Notes under the pieces: generated by a model
What the model was told of the DNA's origin: nothing
Databases searched by the model: none
Seen by the model: only the letters and a program-made list of their open reading frames with translations
Translations under genes and position numbers: made by a program
In this document: positions 9,668 to 22,611 of the stretch, in pieces
How positions within the stretch are numbered: position 1 is the stretch's first letter
Layout: the number at the start of each line of letters is the position of its first letter
DNA from: Diphasiastrum complanatum
Lineage: Eukaryota > Streptophyta > Lycopodiopsida > Lycopodiales > Lycopodiaceae
DNA length: 64,000 nucleotides
Direction of reading: 5' to 3'
NCBI GenBank assembly: GCA_029204225.1
Contig: CM055115.1
Coordinates: forward strand, 7,713,710-7,777,709

Positions 9668-12442
9668 TCCACCCCACCTTTATAAAATCTGATGTCCTCA
9701 TCAGATGTCAGGTTAAAGTAAAGGTGTCTCCCAAAAATGAACTATACATTTGAGCTACTTGGCACAGTACTCAATTTACTGGCCACTTTTTATTAACATT
9801 GAAGCTGGCACGCCACAAGTCGGAGGCTCAGCTCTTTGTACTGAAAAATTACTTAACTTTGAAAATATCACTTTGTCTGGGAAAAGCGTAGATTAATTTA
9901 TATTGCTTTCGTAAAACCCAAGAACCTTATTAACTGGTGACAAAGGCCTTTCTGTGAGATGTTCGCCCCTGTCGCTGCTGACTTCTGACATTGGAACTCC
10001 TTTGAGCTCCTGATTTGTCCTTGATGCACTTTGTGCTGAGCTCCCCGATCTCCAGATTTGATCGATTCCGCACAGGTATCAGGGCTCCCTAAGCCAAAGG
10101 ATACTTCATGGTCCACTCCGCGCCTTGTTGCTTCTGCACCTTGATTTCTCTCCTTGTCATTTCAGTGAGTTTCAGTTCCGAAGGTAGCCATCCCAAATGA
10201 AGACCAACTGCTCCATAGAAGATCTCCCTTGAAATTGCTCTTTCCAACTTTTGACTTCCTGCTTGCGTTTGGTGGGCGTCGTCGCAAATGAAAGTAACCC
10301 AAGAAATAGGCCAGCCATCCATCCTTTGCAAACATCGAGTCGTTTCGTTGTCGTTCACGTGCGAGTACTTGAACTGCGAATCCGCCCCCATATTCTGTAG
10401 TCCTCTTTGTTTGATGGCGTCAGCCTTCAAAAGAAAGGTCCCTTCTCAAGCCATCAGCTCCTTGTATCACAAGCAATCATGCAAACCTCACCACGAATAC
10501 ATGCAAGCAAGACACTCAGGCAGGTTCACTAACAGGTAACAAAGACAAGGTCCCCCTTTGAGATAGTCCTGCCAAAGGACCTTTGCCTGGCCGCGCCCAT
10601 ACAGATGGATCACAGAACCAGCCCACAGAGGACACCCCTCCAACTACCCGTGCTTTCACCATTAAGCAGCACATTGCCTCGGTCACGCCCCACCACTTTT
10701 TGCTCGATAGCCCTTATAGCTAAACGATCGGCAGCTATCCTTGAATATACCACCCCCGCGGACGCACCCGTGCTTTCACCGTTGAACAGCACATTGCCTC
10801 AGTGACGCCCCCACCAAATCTAGTCGATAGCCCTTATAGCTAAACGATCGACCGCATACCACCCCAATCGTGGACGCACCCGTGCTTTCACCGTTAGGCA
10901 GCACATCGCCTCAGTAACGCCCCCACCAAATTTGGTCGATAGCCCTTATAGCTAAACGAACGGTGGCTATCGCGAATATGTCACCCCGCACCCCACAAGG
11001 CACAGACCGTGCCCAATGGCAGCGCATTGTCCTACGTGCAGACGGCGCCAGGCCCGAGCCGCGGAAACTGACCGCGCTTACGCCTCAAGGGGAGCACCTT
11101 GACTCATCAAGCCCCCGTTTTGCCGACCACCCCCAACGTGGACGCACCCGTGCTTACACCGTGGGCAGCACCTTGCACAACGATCGTCCCGATGAACCCC
11201 AAACAATGGCCATCCCCGTGAGATCCACATAGCTGACGGGCCAGTCGGCTCTGACACCACATGTAGCGCAGGCATCCCGAAGGGAGCCGGGAGCCACGAC
11301 TTAGCTTCCCAGCCTTCAACTCTTGCGTCCAAACCCACTTGACATACAAGCAGCCAGCTCGCCAACAACGATCAAACTTAAGCAGCTGGAAGTTCAGAAA
11401 CCAGCATTGAGATCCAACCTGGCGCCGTGCCAGATCGGGGGTCCCGATGTGGGTGACTCTCCTCCTAGCAAGTCGCCCGACATACATCAAACTTAACCAA
11501 CTCGAAGCTTCCTTACAAACGAGTAGCATCCATTCCAAGCGAGTGGTTTGACTTACATCAGACTCAACCAACCGAAAGCCTTCGTCACGAGCGCTGGAAG
11601 CCAACCTGGCGCCACGCCAGACTGGGCAGCCATAAACAGGTAACTTCCACCCGAGCAAGCCATCCAACTCAGCCGACAGGTTAGAGCCCGTTCCCCGAGA
11701 GCTTAGCCCATTCACGTTCATGCAAGGAACATTCAGAACCACAAGCCGCGACAGATGTGGAGACAACCAGTTCCTGGACCAAATGGTCCCGACAGCATAC
11801 CGCTGGCGCCACGGACCGAACGGTCCCGACGGCATACCGCTGGCGTCCCGGGATACGACCCTCGGCTATGTGCCAAATTAAAAAGTCTTAAGCGGCCTTA
11901 CAACTGGCGCTTTTACCGAACACTGAAACCCAGAAGGTGATCAGAGTCAGCTTGAGGAAAGTGCCACTTTATTGATAAATCTGAGAAGGTTACATTTCGA
12001 GTGTGTGACCGACCCTAGTCTCCGGGGCGCTGGCATGCCAAGGCAAGTGCCAGGACAACATTCCAGCAAGGGAGGCTGAGACTTGGTTGGAGCTCGCCCT
12101 GAGTCGCAACCCGCACTCCCCTATACTGTTGGTGGGATTCGCCACCTCCCCTCATACCAAGTACTCTACCCAGGCTGGTAGAGCACGTTTTCTCTCTCTC
12201 TCTCTCTCTAGAGTTTATTGAGCTTCCTTTAATCATGCCTAGATCGTGTGAGGTGATTGCACATCGATCTGAGCTCTCTGGACTTCGCTAGAACCGATGA
12301 AAGATTTTCAGCCATAGGGACTTGGCGCCGGCTGTATTCTGGTCACAGTTGCGCCGGGAGCGACAGGGGTGCTTCTGGCGCCGGGGACAATGTTGGCGCC
12401 GCCGGCGCCGGAAGTAAAGCTTGTAGGCGTAACTTTACAACA
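9668..12442 (-). repeat. Array unit 4
   Basis: 2775 bp: internal region 9668-11261, LTR 11262-12442. It has a base change at 10163 (atttcag for atttaag), a lost C at about 11325 and a gained C at about 11579. The last two join separate frames into an open frame of 242 codons at 11107-11835 (minus), which I do not call a gene. Its microsatellite is short. Confidence 0.9.
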
Positions 12443-14921
12443 TCCACCCCACCTTTATAAAATCTGATGTCCTCATCAGATGTCAGGTTAAAGTAAAGGT
12501 GTCTCCCAAAAATTAACTATACATTTGAGCTACTTGGCACAGTACTCAATTTACTGGCCACTTTTTATTAACATTGAAGCTGGCACGCCACAAGTCGGAG
12601 GCTCAGCTCTTTGTACTGAAAAATTACTTAACTTATAAAATATCACTTTGTCTGGGAAAAGCGTAGATTTAATTTATATTGCTTTCGTAAAACCCAAGAA
12701 CCTTATTAACTGGTGACAAAGGCCTTTCTGTGAGATGTTCGCCCCTGTCGCTGCTGACTTCTGACATTGGAACTCCTTTGAGCTCCTGATTTGTCCTTGA
12801 TGCACTTTGTGCTGAGCTCCCCGATCTCCAGATTTGATCGATTCCGCACAGGTATCAGGGCTCCCTAAGCCAAAGGATACTTCATGGTCCACTCCGCGCC
12901 TTGTTGCTTCTGCACCTTGATTTCTCTCCTTGTCATTTAAGTGAGTTTCAGTTCCGAAGGTAGCCATCCCAAATGAAGACCAACTGCTCCATAGAAGATC
13001 TCCCTTGAAATTGCTCTTTCCAACTTTTGACTTCCTGCTTGCGTTTGGTGGGCGTCGTCGCAAATGAAAGTAACCCAAGAAATAGGCCAGCCATCCATCC
13101 TTTGCAAACATCGAGTCGTTTCGTTGTCGTTCACGTGCGAGTACTTGAACTGCGAATCCGCCCCCATATTCTGTAGTCCTCTTTGTTTGATGGCGTCAGC
13201 CTTCAAAAGAAAGGTCCCTTCTCAAGCCATCAGCTCCTTGTATCACAAGCAATCATGCAAACCTCACCACGAATACATGCAAGCAAGACACTCAGGCAGG
13301 TTCACTAACAGGTAACAAAGACAAGGTCCCCCTTTGAGATAGTCCTGCCAAAGGACCTTTGCCTGGACGCGCCCATACAGATGGATCACAGAACCAGCCC
13401 ACAGAGGACACCCCTCCAACTACCCGTGCTTTCACCATTAAGCAGGACATTGCCTCGGTCACGCCCCACCACTTTTTGCTCGATAGCCCTTATAGCTAAA
13501 CGATCGGCAGCTATCCTTGAATATACCACCCCCGCGGACGCACCCGTGCTTTCACCGTTGAACAGCACATTGCCTCAGTGACGCCCCCACCAAATCTAGT
13601 CGATAGCCCTTATAGCTAAACGATCGACCGCATACCACCCCAATCGTGGACGCACCCGTGCTTTCACCGTTAGGCAGCACATCGCCTCAGTAACGCCCCC
13701 ACCAAATTTGGTCGATAGCCCTTATAGCTAAACGAACGGTGGCTATCGCGAATATGTCACCCCGCACCCCACAAGGCACAGACCGTGCCCAATGGCAGCG
13801 CATTGTCCTACGTGCAGACGGCGCCAGGCCCGAGCCGCGGAAACTGACCGCGCTTACGCCTCAAGGGGAGCACCTTGACTCATCAAGCCCCCGTTTTGCC
13901 GACCACCCCCAACGTGGACGCACCCGTGCTTACACCGTGGGCAGCACCTTGCACAACGATCGTCCCGATGAACCCCAAACAATGGCCATCCCCGTGAGAT
14001 CCACATAGCTGACGGGCCAGTCGGCTCTGACACCACATGTAGCGCAGGCATCCCGAAGGGAGCCGGGAGCCACGACTTAGCTTCCCAGCCTTCAACTCTT
14101 GCCGTCCAAACCCACTTGACATACAAGCAGCCAGCTCGCCAACAACGATCAATCTTAAGCAGCTGGAAGTTCAGAAACCAGCATTGAGATCCAACCTGGC
14201 GCCGTGCCAGATCGGGTGTCCCGATGTGGGTGACTCTCCTCCTAGCAAGTCGCCCGACATACATCAAACTTAACCAACTCGAAGCTTCCTTACAAACGAG
14301 TAACATCCATTCCAAGCGAGTGGTTTGACTTACATCAGACTCAACCAACCGAAAGCTTCGTCACGAGCGCTGGAAGCCAACCTGGCGCCACGCCAGACTG
14401 GACAGCCATAAACAGGTAACTTCCACCCGAGCAAGCCATCCAACTCAGCCGACAGGTTAGAGCCCGTTCCCCGAGAGCTTAGCCCATTCACGTTCATGCA
14501 AGGAACATTCAGAACCACAAGCCGCGACAGATGTGGAGACAACCAGTTCCTGGACCAAATGGTCCCGACAGCATACCGCTGGCGCCACGGACCGAACGGT
14601 CCCGACGGCATACCGCTGGCGTCCCGGGATACGACCCTCGACTATGTGCCAAACTAAAAAGTCTTAAGCGGCCTTACAACTGGCGCTTTTACCGAACACT
14701 GAAACCCAGAAGGTGATCAGAGTCAGCTTGAGGAAAGTGCCACTTTATTGATAAATCTGAGAAGGTTACATTTCGAGTGTGTGACCGACCCTAGTCTCCG
14801 GGGCGCTGGCATGCCAAGGCAAGCGCCAGGACAACATTCCAGCAAGGGAGGCTGAGACTTGGTTGGAGCTCGCCCTGAGTCGCAACCCGCACTCCCCTAT
14901 ACTGTTGGTGGGATTCGCCAC

Positions 14922-15841
14922 TGTTGTAAAGCTGACTTGGGTGCACCCAGCGTGCCCTGTAAGACTCAAAGGGGTGACACTCCCTAAGGTCCCAGAGCAA
15001 GTTAGAATGTCAAGGACTGAGCCTCCGACCTGTGGTGAGCCAGTCAAGTAGTCACAAAGTCATGAGCTAGCTTTGGAGCTCGAGTCATGGCCTAGTCAGG
15101 AAAGCAGGTTGATTCGGCCGCCGGGACGGCTCCCGGGACCCATGTCCGGGAGCCAGACTGATTCTGCCAGGCTTGCCAGGCTTAATCAGCAAAATAAAAA
15201 CTAAGTCCTAAAAAGCGTGCTTTACCAGAAAGCACTATGTTTCAAACCAGAGGGGGTGCGCCGAATCACAGCAGAACTATAGGGGGAGTCCGGCAGACAG
15301 AAACTTGGGCAGCTCAACCAGCGCCAGGAATCCAGTCGCCAGGTCTCAGCTCCCTCTACCAGCACGAGCCAGGCACAATGCCCAGCACGTGTTGGTGGCC
15401 CCGAGACCGGTCAGTCTATGTATGAATGTAACCTCTTCCAAATCTAATAAAGTTGATCCTTGGGGATTATTACCATTTCGGTTTCGCCTCCGGGACTGGT
15501 CCAAGTGGAAGGACCCTTACTACAACCTTTTTGCGTCGCTGGCGCCTAAGGGTCCCTGTCATCGACATGGGGCTTGCCGCTATGCCAATTGGTCAGTTTG
15601 GCGACCACTATGCCTTGGGTTTCATGTGTGGCTTGTCTTTGCCTTTGGTTACCTTTTGGGGACGGATTCTGAGTTGGCTTTCGGGTTGGTTGGGATTCCA
15701 GTTTTCTTAAGTCTGAATGGTTAAGCTTGTTACGATTCTGAGTTGGCTTTTACGTAAGTGCATGATGGATGAATGTTAGACTTAAGCGCGTGTTGGGGAA
15801 ACCGCTCAAGTCCCAGCGCCCTTTGAGGCGCCGGCACAATA
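14922..15841 (+). mobile_element. Solo LTR of a second LTR-retrotransposon family, copy 1
   Basis: 920 bp, flanked on both sides by the 5-bp direct repeat GCCAC (14917-14921 and 15842-15846), which occurs once at this point in uninterrupted units. Ends are TGTTGT...ACAATA, so the usual final CA is TA here. An AATAAA lies at 15446-15451. The first ten bases equal those of the array LTR and the context of AATAAA is similar, so the families look related. No primer site, internal sequence or second LTR is present: this is what recombination between two LTRs of an inserted element leaves. It lies inside an array LTR, in the opposite orientation. Confidence 0.88.
15128..15154. other. 9-bp GC-rich inverted repeat in the solo LTR
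   Basis: GGCTCCCGG and CCGGGAGCC pair perfectly around a 9-base loop. It is upstream of AATAAA. The same hairpin lies at 21594-21620 in copy 2. Function unknown. Confidence 0.6.
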
Positions 15842-16145
15842 GCCACCTCCCCTCATACCAAGTACTCTACCCAGGCTGGTAGAGCACGTTTTCTCTCTCT
15901 CTCTCTCTCTCTAGAGTTTATTGAGCTTCCTTTAATCATGCCTAGATCGTGTGAGGCGATTGCACATCGATCTGAGCTCTCTGGACTTCGCTAGAACCGA
16001 TGAAAGATTTTCAGCCATAGGGACTTGGCGCCGGCTGTATTCTGGTCACAGTGGCGCCGGGAGCGACAGGGGTGCTGCTGGCGCCGGGGACAATGTTGGC
16101 GCCGCCGGCGCCGGAAGTAAAGCTTGTAGGCGTAACTTTACAACA

Positions 16146-18908
16146 TCCACCCCACCTTTATAAAATCTGATGTCCTCATCAGATGTCAGGTTAAAGTAAA
16201 GGTGTCTCCCAAAAATTAACTATACATTTGAGCTACTTGGCACAGTACTCAATTTACTGGCCACTTTTTATTAACATTGAAGCTGGCACGCCACAAGTCG
16301 GAGGCTCAGCTCTTTGTACGGAAAAGTTACTTAACTTTGAAAATATCACTTTGTCTGGGAAAAGCGTAGATTAAATTTATATTGCTTTCGTAAAACCCAA
16401 GAAGCTTATTAACTGGTGACAAAGGCCTTTCTGTGAGATGTTCGCCCCTGTCGCTGCTGACTTCTGACATTGGAACTCCTTTGAGCTCCCGATTTGTCCT
16501 TGATGCACTTTGTGCTGAGCTCCCCGATCTCCAGATTTGATCGATTCCGCACAGGTATCAGGGCTCCCTAAGCCAAAGGATACTTCATGGTCCACTCCGC
16601 GCCTTGTTGCTTCTGCACCTTGATTTCTCTCCTTGTCATTTAAGTGAGTTTCAGTTCCGAAGGTAGCCATCCCAAATGAAGACCAACTGCTCCATAGAAG
16701 ATCTCCCTTGAAATTGCTCTTTCCAACTTTTGACTTCCTGCTTGCGTTTGGTGGGCGTCGTCGCAAATGAAAGTAACCCAAGAAATAGGCCAGCCATCCA
16801 TCCTTTGCAAACATCGAGTCGTTTCGTTGTCGTTCACGTGCGAGTACTTGAACTGCGAATCCGCCCCCATATTCTGTAGTCCTCTTTGTTTGATGGCGTC
16901 AGCCTTCAAAAGAAAGGTCCCTTCTCAAGCCATCAGCTCCTTGTATCACAAGCAATCATGCAAACCTCACCACGAATACATGCAAGCAAGACACTCAGGC
17001 AGGTTCACTAACAGGTAACAAAGACAAGGTCCCCCTTTGAGATAGTCCTGCCAAAGGACCTTTGCCTGGCCGCGCCCATACAGATGGATCACAGAACCAG
17101 CCCACAGAGGACACCCCTCCAACTACCCGTGCTTTCACCATTAAGCAGGACATTGCCTCGGTCACGCCCCACCACTTTCTGCTCGATAGCCCTTATAGCT
17201 AAACGATCGGCAGCTATCCTTGAATATACCACCCCCGCGGACGCACCCGTGCTTTCACCGTTGAACAGCACATTGCCTCAGTGACGCCCCCACCAAATCT
17301 AGTCGATAGCCCTTATAGCTAAACGATCGACCGCATACCACCCCAATCGTGGACGCACCCGTGCTTTCACCGTTAGGCAGCACATCGCCTCAGTAACGCC
17401 CCCACCAAATTTGGTCGATAGCCCTTATAGCTAAACGAACGGTGGCTATCGCGAATATGTCACCCCGCACCCCACAAGGCACAGACCGTGCCCAATGGCA
17501 GCGCATTGTCCTACGTGCAGACGGCGCCAGGCCCGAGCCGCGGAAACTGACCGCGCTTACGCCTCAAGGGGAGCACCTTGACTCATCAAGCCCCCGTTTT
17601 GCCGACCACCCCCAACGTGGACGCACCCGTGCTTACACCGTGGGCAGCACCTTGCACAACGATCGTCCCGATGAACCCCAAACAATGGCCATCCCCGTGA
17701 GATCCACATAGCTGACGGGCCAGTCGGCTCTGACACCACATGTAGCGCAGGCATCCCGAAGGGAGCCGGGAGCCACGACTTAGCTTCCCAGCCTTCAACT
17801 CTTGCCGTCCAAACCCACTTGACATACAAGCAGCCAGCTCGCCAACAACGATCAATCTTAAGCAGCTGGAAGTTCAGAAACCAACCTGGCGCCGTGCCAG
17901 ATCGGGGGTCCCGATGTGGGTGACTCTCCTCCTAGCAAGTCGCCCGACATACATCAAACTTAACCAACTCGAAGCTTCCTTACAAACGAGTAACATCCAT
18001 TCCAAGCGAGTGGTTTGACTTACATCAGACTCAACCAACCGAAAGCTTCGTCACGAGCGCTGGAAGCCAACCTGGCGCCACGCCAGACTGGACAGCCATA
18101 AACAGGTAACTTCCACCCGAGCAAGCCATCCAACTCAGCCGACAGGTTAGAGCCCGTTCCCCGAGAGCTTAGCCCATTCACGTTCATGCAAGGAACATTC
18201 AGAACCACAAGCCGCGACAGATGTGGAGACAACCAGTTCCTGGACCAAATGGTCCCGACAGCATACCGCTGGCGCCACGGACCGAACGGTCCCGACGGCA
18301 TACCGCTGGCGTCCCGGGATACGACCCTCGGCTATGTGCCAAACTAAAAAGTCTTAAGCGGCCTTACAACTGGCGCTTTTACCGAACACTGAAACCCAGA
18401 AGGTGATCAGAGTCAGCTTGAGGAAAGTGCCACTTTATTGATAAATCTGAGAAGGTTACATTTCGAGTGTGTGACCGACCCTAGTCTCCGGGGCGCTGGC
18501 ATGCCAAGGCAAGTGCCAGGACAACATTCCAGCAAGGGAGGCTGAGACTTGGTTGGAGCTCGCCCTGAGTCGCAACCCGCACTCCCCTATACTGTTGGTG
18601 GGATCAGCCACCTCCCCTCATACCAAGTACTATACCCAGGCTGGTAGAGCACGTTTTCTCTCTCTCTCTCTCTCTAGAGTTTATTGAGCTTCCTTTAATC
18701 ATGCCTAGATCGTGTGAGGCGATTGCACATCGATCTGAGCTCTCTGGACTTCGCTAGAACCGATGAAAGATTTTCAGCCATAGGGACTTGGCGCCGGCTG
18801 TATTCTGGTCACAGTGGCGCCGGGAGCGACAGGGGTGCTGCTGGCGCCGGGGACAATGTTGGCGCCGCCGGCGCCGGAAGTAAAGCTTGTAGGCGTAACT
18901 TTACAACA
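16146..18908 (-). repeat. Array unit 6
   Basis: 2763 bp: internal region 16146-17740, LTR 17741-18908. The LTR lacks 13 bp at about 17883 and carries gggatcagcc (near 18601) and actatacc (near 18629). Unit 9 has the same length and the same markers. Confidence 0.9.
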
Positions 18909-21900
18909 TCCACCCCACCTTTATAAAATCTGATGTCCTCATCAGATGTCAGGTTAAAGTAAAGGTGTCTCCCAAAAATTAACTATACATTTGAGCTACT
19001 TGGCACAGTACTCAATTTACTGGCCACTTTTTATTAACATTGAAGCTGGCACGCCACAAGTCGGAGGCTCAGCTCTTTGTACTGAAAAATTACTTAACTT
19101 TGAAAATATCACTTTGTCTGGGAAAAGCGTAGATTAAATTTATATTGCTTTCGTAAAACCCAAGAAGCTTATTAACTGGTGACAAAGGCCTTTCTGTGAG
19201 ATGTTCGCCCCTGTCGCTGCTGACTTCTGACATTGGAACTCCTTTGAGCTCCCGATTTGTCCTTGATGCACTTTGTGCTGAGCTCCCCGATCTCCAGATT
19301 TGATCGATTCCGCACAGGTATCAGGGCTCCCTAAGCCAAAGGATACTTCATGGTCCACTCCGCGCCTTGTTGCTTCTGCACCTTGATTTCTCTCCTTGTC
19401 ATTTAAGTGAGTTTCAGTTCCGAAGGTAGCCATCCCAAATGAAGACCAACTGCTCCATAGAAGATCTCCCTTGAAATTGCTCTTTCCAACTTTTGACTTC
19501 CTGCTTGCGTTTGGTGGGCGTCGTCGCAAATGAAAGTAACCCAAGAAATAGGCCAGCCATCCATCCTTTGCAAACATCGAGTCGTTTCGTTGTCGTTCAC
19601 GTGCGAGTACTTGAACTGCGAATCCGCCCCCATATTCTGTAGTCCTCTTTGTTTGATGGCGTCAGCCTTCAAAAGAAAGGTCCCTTCTCAAGCCATCAGC
19701 TCCTTGTATCACAAGCAATCATGCAAACCTCACCACGAATACATGCAAGCAAGACACTCAGGCAGGTTCACTAACAGGTAACAAAGACAAGGTCCCCCTT
19801 TGAGATAGTCCTGCCAAAGGACCTTTGCCTGGACGCGCCCATACAGATGGATCACAGAACCAGCCCACAGAGGACACCCCTCCAACTACCCGTGCTTTCA
19901 CCATTAAGCAGGACATTGCCTCGGTCACGCCCCACCACTTTTTGCTCGATAGCCCTTATAGCTAAACGATCGGCAGCTATCCTTGAATATACCACCCCCG
20001 CGGACGCACCCGTGCTTTCACCGTTGAACAGCACATTGCCTCAGTGACGCCCCCACCAAATCTAGTCGATAGCCCTTATAGCTAAACGATCGACCGCATA
20101 CCACCCCAATCGTGGACGCACCCGTGCTTTCACCGTTAGGCAGCACATCGCCTCAGTAACGCCCCCACCAAATTTGGTCGATAGCCCTTATAGCTAAACG
20201 AACGGTGGCTATCGCGAATATGTCACCCCGCACCCCACAAGGCACAGACCGTGCCCAATGGCAGCGCATTGTCCTACGTGCAGACGGCGCCAGGCCCGAG
20301 CCGCGGAAACTGACCGCGCTTACGCCTCAAGGGGAGCACCTTGACTCATCAAGCCCCCGTTTTGCCGACCACCCCCAACGTGGACGCACCCGTGCTTACA
20401 CCGTGGGCAGCACCTTGCACAACGATCGTCCCGATGAACCCCAAACAATGGCCATCCCCGTGAGATCCACATAGCTGACGGGCCAGTCGGCTCTGACACC
20501 ACATGTAGCGCAGGCATCCCGAAGGGAGCCGGGAGCCACGACTTAGCTTCCCAGCCTTCAACTCTTGCCGTCCAAACCCACTTGACATACAAGCAGCCAG
20601 CTCGCCAACAACGATCAATCTTAAGCAGCTGGAAGTTCAGAAACCAGCATTGAGATCCAACCTGGCGCCGTGCCAGATCGGGTGTCCCGATGTGGGTGAC
20701 TCTCCTCCTAGCAAGTCGCCCGACATACATCAAACTTAACCAACTCGAAGCTTCCTTACAAACGAGTAACATCCATTCCAAGCGAGTGGTTTGACTTACA
20801 TCAGACTCAACCAACCGAAAGCTTCGTCACGAGCGCTGGAAGCCAACCTGGCGCCACGCCAGACTGGACAGCCATAAACAGGTAACTTCCACCCGAGCAA
20901 GCCATCCAACTCAGCCGACAGGTTAGAGCCCGTTCCCCGAGAGCTTAGCCCATTCACGTTCATGCAAGGAACATTCAGAACCACAAGCCGCGACAGATGT
21001 GGAGACAACCAGTTCCTGGACCAAATGGTCCCGACAGCATACCGCTGGCGCCACGGACCGAACGGTCCCGACGGCATACCGCTGGCGTCCCGGGATACGA
21101 CCCTCGACTATGTGCCAAACTAAAAAGTCTTAAGCGGCCTTACAACTGGCGCTTTTACCGAACACTGAAACCCAGAAGGTGATCAGAGTCAGCTTGAGGA
21201 AAGTGCCACTTTATTGATAAATCTGAGAAGGTTACATTTCGAGTGTGTGACCGACCCTAGTCTCCGGGGCGCTGGCATGCCAAGGCAAGCGCCAGGACAA
21301 CATTCCAGCAAGGGAGGCTGAGACTTGGTTGGAGCTCGCCCTGAGTCGCAACCCGCACTCCCCTATACTGTTGGTGGGATTCGCCACTGTTGTAAAGCTG
21401 ACTTGGGTGCACCCAGCGTGCCCTGTAAGACTCAAAGGGGTGACACTCCCTAAGGTCCCAGAGCAAGTTAGAATGTCAAGGACTGAGCCTCCGACCTGTG
21501 GTGAGCCAGTCAAGTAGTCACAAAGTCATGAGCTAGCTTTGGAGCTCGAGTCATGGCCTAGTCAGGAAAGCAGGTTGATTCGGCCGCCGGGACGGCTCCC
21601 GGGACCCATGTCCGGGAGCCAGACTGATTCTGCCAGGCTTGCCAGGCTTAATCAGCAAAATAAAAACTAAGTCCTAAAAAGCGTGCTTTACCAGAAAGCA
21701 CTATGTTTCAAACCAGAGGGGGTGCGCCGAATCACAGCAGAACTATAGGGGGAGTCCGGCAGACAGAAACTTGGGCAGCTCAACCAGCGCCAGGAATCCA
21801 GTCGCCAGGTCTCAGCTCCCTCTACCAGCACGAGCCAGGCACAATGCCCAGCACGTGTTGGTGGCCCCGAGACCGGTCAGTCTATGTATGAATGTAACCT

Positions 21901-22611
21901 CTTCCAAATCTAATAAAGTTGATCCTTGGGGATTATTACCATTTCGGTTTCGCCTCCGGGACTGGTCCAAGTGGAAGGACCCTTACTACAACCTTTTTGC
22001 GTCGCTGGCGCCTAAGGGTCCCTGTCATCGACATGGGGCTTGCCGCTATGCCAATTGGTCAGTTTGGCGACCACTATGCCTTGGGTTTCATGTGTGGCTT
22101 GTCTTTGCCTTTGGTTACCTTTTGGGGACGGATTCTGAGTTGGCTTTCGGGTTGGTTGGGATTCCAGTTTTCTTAAGTCTGAATGGTTAAGCTTGTTACG
22201 ATTCTGAGTTGGCTTTTACGTAAGTGCATGATGGATGAATGTTAGACTTAAGCGCGTGTTGGGGAAACCGCTCAAGTCCCAGCGCCCTTTGAGGCGCCGG
22301 CACAATAGCCACCTCCCCTCATACCAAGTACTCTACCCAGGCTGGTAGAGCACGTTTTCTCTCTCTCTCTCTCTCTCTAGAGTTTATTGAGCTTCCTTTA
22401 ATCATGCCTAGATCGTGTGAGGCGATTGCACATCGATCTGAGCTCTCTGGACTTCGCTAGAACCGATGAAAGATTTTCAGCCATAGGGACTTGGCGCCGG
22501 CTGTATTCTGGTCACAGTGGCGCCGGGAGCGACAGGGGTGCTGCTGGCGCCGGGGACAATGTTGGCGCCGCCGGCGCCGGAAGTAAAGCTTGTAGGCGTA
22601 ACTTTACAACA
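18909..22611 (-). repeat. Array unit 7, LTR interrupted by a solo LTR
   Basis: 3703 bp, the same length as unit 5: internal region 18909-20503, LTR 20504-22611. It shares the solo LTR and nearby private variants with unit 5. The similarity fades leftwards by about 19.1 kb and rightwards by about 22.95 kb (gagctcctg against gagctcccg). Confidence 0.9.
21388..22307 (+). mobile_element. Solo LTR of a second family, copy 2
   Basis: 920 bp with the same GCCAC target duplication (21383-21387 and 22308-22312) at the same point of an array LTR. I see no difference from copy 1. Same insertion site and same flanking variants mean it was copied with its host unit, not inserted again. Confidence 0.88.

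Larger units (their letters stand above)
12443..16145 (-). repeat. Array unit 5, LTR interrupted by a solo LTR
   Basis: 3703 bp: internal region 12443-14037, LTR 14038-16145 split by the solo LTR and its target duplication. It shares private variants (cctggacgcg near 13365, atcgggtgtccc near 14213, gtacggaaaagtt near 16317) with unit 7, 6466 bp to the right. Confidence 0.9.

Noticed and set aside
15305-15724. 139-codon frame in the solo LTR
   Set aside because: It lies wholly inside an LTR, crosses the polyadenylation signal and overlaps an 85-codon frame; no known domain.
14922-22307. Two independent insertions of the solo LTR family
   Set aside because: Identical site, target duplication and flanking private variants at a constant offset of 6466 bp indicate one insertion followed by duplication.
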